NCBI RefSeq assembly: GCF_037975245.1
Contig: NC_092567.1
Location: 24,794,876 to 24,858,875, forward strand
Direction of reading: 5' to 3'
Source: Apostichopus japonicus
Lineage: Eukaryota; Echinodermata; Holothuroidea; Aspidochirotida; Stichopodidae
Length of the DNA: 64,000 nucleotides
The notes under the pieces were generated by a model, which did not search any database, was not told the DNA's origin, and saw only the letters and a program-made list of their open reading frames with translations. The translations under genes were made by a program, and so were the position numbers. Below are positions 28,601 through 37,600 of the stretch, piece by piece. The stretch's first letter is position 1. Each line of letters opens with the position of its first letter.

Positions 28601-31600
28601 ATGTACACTGTAGGAGAGATGTGTAGGTTGGTGAATAACACACCAATATGTACACTGTAGGAGAGATGTGTAGGTTGGTGACAAGCACACCAATATGTAC
28701 ACTGTAGGAGAGATGTGTAGGTTGGTGACAAGCACACCAATATGTACACTGTAGGAGAGATGTGTAGGTTGATGAATAACACACCGATATGTACACTGTA
28801 GGAGAGATGTGTAGGTTGATGAATAACACACCGATATGTACACTGTAGGAGAGATGTGTAGGTTGGTGAATAGCACACCAATATGTACACTGTAGGAGAG
28901 ATGTGTAGGTTGATGAATAACACACCAATATGTACACTGTAGGAGAGATGTGTAGGTTGATGAATAACACACCAATATGTACACTGTAGGAGAGATGTGT
29001 AGGTTGGTGACAAGCACACCAATATGTAGACTGTTGGAGAGATGTGTAGGTTGGTGAATAGCACACCAATATGTACACTGTAGGAGAGATGTGTAGGTTG
29101 GTGAATAGCACACCAATATGTACACTGTAGGAGAGATGTGTAGGTTGATGAATAACACACCAATATGTACACTGTAGGAGAGATGTGTAGGTTGATGAAT
29201 AACACACCAATATGTACACTGTAGGAGAGATGTGTAGGTTGGTGACAAGCACACCAATATGTAGACTGTTGGAGAGATGTGTAGGTTGGTGAATAGCACA
29301 CCAATATGTACACTGTAGGAGAGATGTGTAGGTTGGTGAATAACACACCAATATGTACACTGTAGGAGAGATGTGTAGGTTGGTGAAAAGCACACCAGTA
29401 TGTAGACTGTACTGTAGGAGACATGTAATAAGTTCGTGAATAGCACACAAGCTTTGGTGTTGGCAGCAGTTTCACATTTTACCAATAACTTTAACATATT
29501 TAGTTACAATGCAATATGAACTTGATGTTAACAACTGGTCATCCGACGTGACAACCTCCACAACTGATTTTGGTTGTCCTAATAGAAATTTGGTCGTCTC
29601 GGAAGACCGTGCTACCACTAAAACTTTGCCCTGCTAACTACATGGTGATATTGGTTATGTACCTCAATACAGTTATAGAAGCCATTCAAAGTTAAATGCC
29701 AGAATGCCAGAGCGATGCATCTTCTGTAACTATCATCTGTCTGCCTTGAATTTTGTTTTTTTTAAGAGTTTTAAGACATTTACAGTAAGTGTCAGCATTT
29801 AAAGGGTGTGAAGAAACGTCTCATGCCGGTAATCTGACCTAGTTTCGAATGAGGTGTAACTGAAGTGTTAGACACCACCATCGATCCCAGAAAATACACA
29901 CACTTGCTACCTTCGGTAATTAGACACTAGTGTACAGTCAATACATTACAGCTACGGTCAATACCCACAACACAGTGTACATAGCAGCGTGGACATCTCA
30001 GGTCTAGTTAAAAGATAACAAGGTATTACGTTTCATTACTGTCTGCATTTTGTAGCGACAAGAAGAAAATGTCTTTTGCAAGCAACCGAAAGTTCACTTT
30101 TTCAGAGCGCGGCATGTGGTTTGGATGCGAGTCTTCAATGACTTTAAGCTGTAAACCATTTTGAAACACTCAATTATTCATCATGTACTGTATACAGTAC
30201 CTTTGCTAAGAAATATATCCATAGGAAATTTTAAGTTGCTCGTTATAAACGTATAGAGACATGTGTAGGCATGCAATAATAACATTGTTCTTCTGTTCAC
30301 GGAAATGCACACTCAATAAACTATCTATCTTTACAATTAAGCCTAAACTGTAATGAAGAGGTGATCTAAAGTTTATGCCTTAGAAAGTCTTTAAACAAAA
30401 CAAAACACATCGGATAGAATCTATCAGGTGAACTTCCTTCCTGCTTAATAGTTTCCTACTTTCCTATAAGCTGCCTGCAGGGCTGCTATAGTTAACTAAT
30501 AGTTAGTCAAGGCCTGCAATGAATTGTAATCAAAGTGTGGGCAAAGGTTAAGTTTTATTTATTAATTATCCCACAGAATACATCAATTGGGTGATTTTAG
30601 GCCTTAAAAATTCATGGTTGCAGCGAACAAGTTGGAATATCACAACATGGATTATCAAGGGAAAAGTTCAAGAAGCATTGTAGGCTCTTGTTATGTTTGT
30701 CCTAACCAGAAAGCCGAAAGTCTTAGTGATTCCTCGCCCCATAGGAAATATTTTTTACAGTACGGCGGGTATCAAATTGACACAGTTCATCATCGTGAAT
30801 TTTGGTTTACAGTAGAATGTTTAAGATCCATAGGCATTGACAAACAGTTTTTGTGAACAATGAAGCGGAGTATGTGTCATCACAGTTCTACCTCTGAGAT
30901 ATCATGTTTACAAGGCATGAACAGTTTGACCTCTGATCTCCACCATATTTAATAGGGTTTTTGTAACTCACCATGTGCAGGTCTTTATTAAAATTTAATA
31001 GTTGATGATCAAACGGATTAATGACATGTTTAATATTGTCATAAATCAACCTGTTGCATTCAATTTGGGCATTACATGCCAAATGTAAGATCCAAACATG
31101 TTTTCCTGCTTGATATACTGTACTGTATAATGTTTATAAGGTTTTCACCATTTGACCCTCTGGTGACCTTAAAGGACCTTTGACCTTTTCCACCAAACAC
31201 AATACCGTTCTTCTACTCAATATGGGACACGGACAGACCAAGTATCAGATTCATTACTGTTTCCCTTCTTTGAGATATTGTTTACAAGGGGTTTTCACAG
31301 TTTGACCTCTGATGACCCTTAATGACCTTTGACCTCTACCAAAAACAACAGAGTTCTTGTCCTCAGTACTGTATAGGGCATCCACATGCCCAGTATCACA
31401 TCCCTCTATAGTTAATCCTATAAAGTCACATCCCTCTATAGGTTTACCCTTCTTGAAATATGGTGTGCACCAGCAACGTGACATACATACACATGTATGC
31501 ACACACACATGCGGCATCACCATCGCATAGATTCCTTTTGCCTTTGGCAAGGAACCAAAAAGCAAACAGACATTTCCATTAGAATAGTTAGCAGTAGGTT

Positions 31601-34600
31601 AGCTTTAAAAAAAATCAAAACACAGAAAAAATTTATGGCGAGAGAAAATATACTGGAAATGCAACAATTTGCATTAAACTAACTTGGTGAGATGTGTCTG
31701 TTAATGAAATCCCTCCAAAGTGTCATAGGATCTAATTTGATATGGTCAATCATTGGTGACTAAGATTAGAATGGTTTAACTAATTCTTTAATACAAATTT
31801 GGAAATCCCCTAGAAAACTGTGACTAATAGCTTATCTGGTCTCGATGGTTAAGTAGGCAGGTGGTGCAATCGCATATGCAGCCTTTACTATGCCTAACAT
31901 ACCCTTCACTAGCAATACTTTATACAGATCTTTTCAGATCCAGGGGGATGTACAACCCCCCTCCCCCCACCTTCAACCCCACACACAACATTAAAAAAAT
32001 GGGGAAAAAAGTTGTTTTTAGAACATCCTGGCATATAGACCTAATTATAGACCTAATCTATATCCTACAGTTAATATGCCTCCGAATGTACCATTTAAAT
32101 GTTTGACCTTTTTCCTAGGGATTCATATACAACAGTATCAGAAAGGAACCCCCCGCCCCCCCCCCCCCCCCACGTTACTTCACTGATAACTCAAGGTACA
32201 GTAGATAAATAAAGAATAAAAAACCTGCATCTAGTATTACAGAATAATTTTATCCAAAAAGATGTGCAAATTGTAATAAACAAGTGCAAAAACACTGTAT
32301 ATTATATACAAAAGTTTTTGTATACAGTACACTGTAAAGAACCATAGTTAATTAATGAAAGACTTTCTTTTCATACCCTTTCATAGCTGCTATGAACAGT
32401 ATACAAAATTTGAACAACTAAAGTTATTCCCTTTGGAGTAATTCTATACATTACCACAATGTGTGTCTTGGTTTTACCTACCTTAAACAGCTAAAATCCT
32501 GCCAAAAACTGATCGAATATATACGGTCTTCCCAAAATGGGATACTTTATTGCCTGTTCCTGACACAGATTAATCCAGTTGAACTATATAGTCACTTCTC
32601 TTTACACTTTAAATTGTTTCCTGTACCCAATTCAACAGTCACAATTCAACAGTCTTTGATTCCTACTTCATGCAGCATTCTGGTCAATAGTATTAACTGT
32701 CTATGAACCTGCCCTCACTAGCGCTTTAATTATACTAATAGTGTGTAACGAACGATGGTTTGGAGACTGAAACTCTTCAGCACCGCAATGACACTGTGGA
32801 TTCATTTGAATGGAGACCCGATTGAAAGACAAACGCAGCACGCAGCATGCATAGGGCAATGAGTATTGAGCTAAAAATAGAAAAGTGATGTCGACACCAG
32901 CAGGGGAATACCCGGTTCCATGTACTTCCTTCTACATGTACAAGTCAGCATTGTTGTCAATGTGAGCTGGCAACACATTTGCTATGATATTCCAAACATA
33001 CAAGTTTATCCATAGTGGTTTATGTTATAAATCATTTGCAGGTTAGCCTAGGGTTTTGGGAGGTACATTTCTCCGGGGGTGGGGTGGCGGTGGGGTGGGG
33101 GTGGAGGGGAAAATTGCTGTTATGCACCACACTCATTCCTACAATCTTGCAGTACCTGAACTACCAATACCATACTCGATGGTACAGTAGTCCCTTGGTA
33201 TTCAAGTGGATCGTGACCATTTTAAGGGTCGCCAATATAATTTTCTTTACTGGGGGGGGGGGAGGGTAGGGGTGCTTAACAAAACATGAAGAATAAAACT
33301 AGCTGATAGTCTTGGCAAAAAAAATCATTAAAAAACATAGAATTACTTCAAAAACTGCAAATTAAAACCTCATCTTTTGCCTATGCACCCCAAATCATAT
33401 AAAACAAATTGAAACGGGGGGGGGGGGAGTAGGGGGGTACCTCCTCCCTGTACAAACCTCCCACGGCCACAATATCCACCACCAAAGGGTTGCCAAGATG
33501 TTGATGTTAATAATCAGGGTCACCAAGCAAAAAGCTTTTGAAAACCCTGAGGGCTTTGAAACATGCACCAAAATTGCTCCAGGAACAATCAAATTTGGCA
33601 TAGACTTCAAAGACATTTACACTGTACGTATAAAGGCATGAAATCTGACGATAAAATGTAATTTACTTAACAGAAAAGACAGACAGACAGACAGACAGAT
33701 AGATAAGTAGATGTTATTGCCATGGCATGAGTTGAGAGCTTCATTGATTTGGAAAGCCCAAAATATATATAGATATATACTGTATAGATATATATATAAT
33801 AAATATAAAAAAACCTACTGACAAAGAGCTGAGAGAGGGCTAAAATATTTTGCATACTTGGAATTCACAAGACACTGATGATTGGAAACGAAGGTGGATT
33901 TACTGCTTCAATAACAGAAAAAAATGCAATCATTCTGCATTACCAGCAATTCTCAATTCTCAGGCAAAAAACAATTTGCCTTACCCTTTCTTCCTCAGGC
34001 CATAGTACTGAAGCTTAAGCTCAAGAGGGGTGGGAAATTATACAAATCTTACCCATTTTCTGTGATGTTTTCTATATCATCAAAAATCTGCAGAGCACTC
34101 GCTAATCCCTCGCTGAGTAGGCTTTTGCTTTCACCTCCACCTCCGACAAAACTGTTCGAAAAAGCAAAGACCAAGGCCGACATATTAGTTAACCCCGGAC
34201 TCTTTCGCCGGCTAAACGAACACAGACATCGCAATTCCGTTCAAACAGTCAGTCAGTCTGGACACTTAACATTTCTAGCAATTTGTGGAGAAAAAACCTC
34301 ATCTTCCATAATTCTACACATGAATTTGCCATTGAAAAAAAGCCGATTGGCACTAGTACAGAATGGCCACTTTGGATGTTAAAAAAAAATAACGTTCCCA
34401 TTTCATCAGGTGGCACACTTGACTGTACTGTTTACTGTTACATTTGCAATACTTTCTTTGTGTTTTTTATCACTCTCTCCCGTTTTACTGTCTCATATTT
34501 AGACGTATTTGTATTTTGTAAAGTTGTGTTCACGTAACTTATAAGCTACTCCAGGGATTCTTATGGGCACTTCTCTGAACCCTTAAAAGTGATTGTGTTA

Positions 34601-37600
34601 CGTGTAGTATTATGCTGTTTATTTCAAAAATGACTGAAATAAAGTTCTTTGAATGAAATAAAAAAAAAAGAAGCATTTAGCGAGGCTGTATCCACAGTAA
34701 ACGTGCAATGGTGAAAATTATTTAAAAATTGTGTTCATACGATTCAAACACTTAGAAGTTCACAGAAATGACGGAACATGGCATATTATTCCCAATGAAA
34801 CTAGATTTCATGTAGAATATGTCATAGAGTATCAATAATGTAGACGTTTGACTAGATCGCTAGTGTTTACTGCAGCCAAAACGGGGGGGGGGGGGGGGGA
34901 GTTATCCGTTAAGTTTTAAACTTACGGAAAAAACTTCTATCCTACTATTGAATGGATAAGCTATCTGACAGATAAACCAAATCATCGACTACTTCATGTT
35001 AGAAATACTTTGTTATTAAAACAGGCAAAAACTTGTGATACTTGGTTTTAAAATACAAGCTTTTCATACATAACAAAGTGACAAGTCTCAGTCTGATCGC
35101 TCACTTTTGTAGTGAAGCTGTGTTAGGAAGGAGGGATTTTCCATGTGTTGTAATATTTATCGTTTCGGGGTAACAACTTAAAGCTTTAAAATCTAAAAGA
35201 CAATGGGAATTGCCCCATTGTTATTTATAGAACACACAGTGTACGCTTGCAGGACTGAGTGTGTAAATGCTGTGTTGGACTCTTGCCAAGCTTTTTGCAA
35301 ATGACACAGCTGTCAGTGAGTAAAGGTGATGGGTTAGAGCTCAGAAACCTGTGAAAGATATATCTCTTGTTTGACTGCGTGTAGAGCGAAGCCAATGAAA
35401 AACCCACCCAACAATTATAGCCAGCAAGGACTCCACTCGACAACCGAAATTTTTTCTCACAGATTAATAAGAAGACGATCTAAAACTTACCGAATTTCAT
35501 CCATTGAACGGAGGACTTCCCAAGCACTGCTTGTGGGTGGGTGACAAAAGACAGTCTGGGATGGAATGTAGTCGACACTATTGTAGACCACAAGGCTGAA
35601 ATGTTTGTTCCCATACTAAAAGACAAATGAAAGATAGATCAGGAAAGGAATTGAGGATATGGGTTTCACTACATGGCTATTTTTGAGATCATCTGGAAAC
35701 ACTTCTTGTCTAAAAGGTATATTGAAAATGTAAGTTAGAGGTTGAACCCGCCCGTTGAGGCTTCATTTGCATAATTTACATAAAAGAATCTTAATAACAC
35801 CTTTGCAATAAATTATAATGTCTATGGTTGGATGTGGATCCAGTCTTGCTGCAGAGCAATTTGCAACTGCTGCAACATGGTGGAAACAAGCCAAAAACAA
35901 GTCAAACTGGCTCTACTACCTAATTTAGAGCAAGACAAGTCAGCTTGTCATAATAAAAATACAGTTTAAAATATTACAAAATATGTAGGAGGTAACTTGA
36001 TAAAGTTATAAATACCTGGCCAGAGTAGCTACTTTCAACCAACGGTCCCCCATTGAAGTACCTGCAATATAAACATATACTATTATTGCTGCCAAACATC
36101 CTTACAAGTGCTCAGTTAAAACCAAAGAAAAGAATACAGAAAATCGTGATGATTTAGCCCCATGCCCAGTTGTCGTACCTCCCACACACACAGTACTATA
36201 GCAGTCTACATGTTTAACTTGTATTGTCTCTACACAGGAACCAATCATGGCCCCTAGTCCCCTACTATACTGTACTGTACTGTCCTGTACTACTCTATAC
36301 TACACTACACTACACTACACTATACTATACTATACTATGCTATATACTATACTATACTGTAGGTTATACAGTAGGTTCCAAGAAAAGTTTCACACACCAC
36401 ATGACTACGCTACTCAGCAAGGACTGCGTTGAAAGGTCTGTATGGGCAGGCTACCAAACCAACAATTGTTTTTGAAATTTTTATAGAGGGGAAAAAGAAG
36501 GTTTCCCTCCAAGAAACTGCTAATGTAAGCCTAGACACTTTCAAAAGTACCATGAGAAAGGGGACATTAATGATGGACAATGATATAACATGACCCAGTT
36601 CTAAAAAACAAGAAGATGATTCTAAAAAAAATTTTTAAATGAAGTGATATTCTAGAGAAGGTTCTGATCAAGATTCTAGTTCTTGCCAAAAAGGAAAGGA
36701 TCGATTTCGATTGAAATTATATTTCCATCTTGAAATGAAACTAGGGTTATTTTTTATTTTTTCCATGTGTACCTGAGTGTACATTGCCATATATAGAACC
36801 TTTGTCTGGAGTTAACATTCTAGTAAGTGCAACATTACAAGTACTGTACACAGGAGAACACTTCAAAATCATAAATGTAATTTAAGCCCCCTGGCCCCCC
36901 CCCCCCCCCTCTCCAAAAAAAGACATGTTTTGCAAGGAATTTGCAATTAATGCCAAAGACTATACATCAGTTATACTGTACAGTACCTTGTGTATTATTC
37001 TGTGTTAACAATTTACTGTATGCCCATAAAGAATGATAACTTTTAGGTACGGGATACCATACAATATAAATGTACATATTATAAGCCTACACTGTTCATC
37101 ATACAGTTCAAAGGAATGCAAAACACATTAAGGGTATTGCACTTTACCGAAAAAAGTTATTCTGCATGCTAAAACACCACCTACAGTATTCTACAGGTTT
37201 ATATTGTATGTCTAATGCTAATAAAGCTTGTGACTGTATTTACCTTTCACACAATATTACATTCTTTATGATCAGATTGTGTCAAGAGGTCGTCAATATG
37301 CTACATAGTTTACACATGTAAACATATAAACATATCACAGATTCTGTACTCTGTACTTTTGCATTGACGCAAGAGTAAAGTAACGGTTGGTACCTTCATT
37401 AATTACCAAGATTTTCCAGTAAACAGACCCTATACCGAGGAACTGACACAATAGTTTGTGTCATCACAAGTAAACGAGACAAAACCACAACATTTTTCTT
37501 ACAGTATCTTCTATGGTAGAGGGTGCTTACAGTTTACCACAAACACGAACAAGTTCCCTTCAAAAGCAGGGAGAAAAGGGCTTGTTTGCTGAACATTGTC

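Noticed and set aside
28101-29497. Three long overlapping minus-strand frames (423-461 codons)
   Set aside because: They are produced by a stop-free 47-bp tandem repeat read in all three frames; there is no protein family, no splice context and no codon bias.
30888-31082. Candidate for the missing MED25 exon (frame with a gtgagt donor at 30967)
   Set aside because: The encoded residues do not resemble the CLLICN strand and the phase does not fit.
33924-34382. 152-codon plus-strand frame
   Set aside because: Overlaps the well-supported minus-strand MED25 VWA exon; no recognisable protein.
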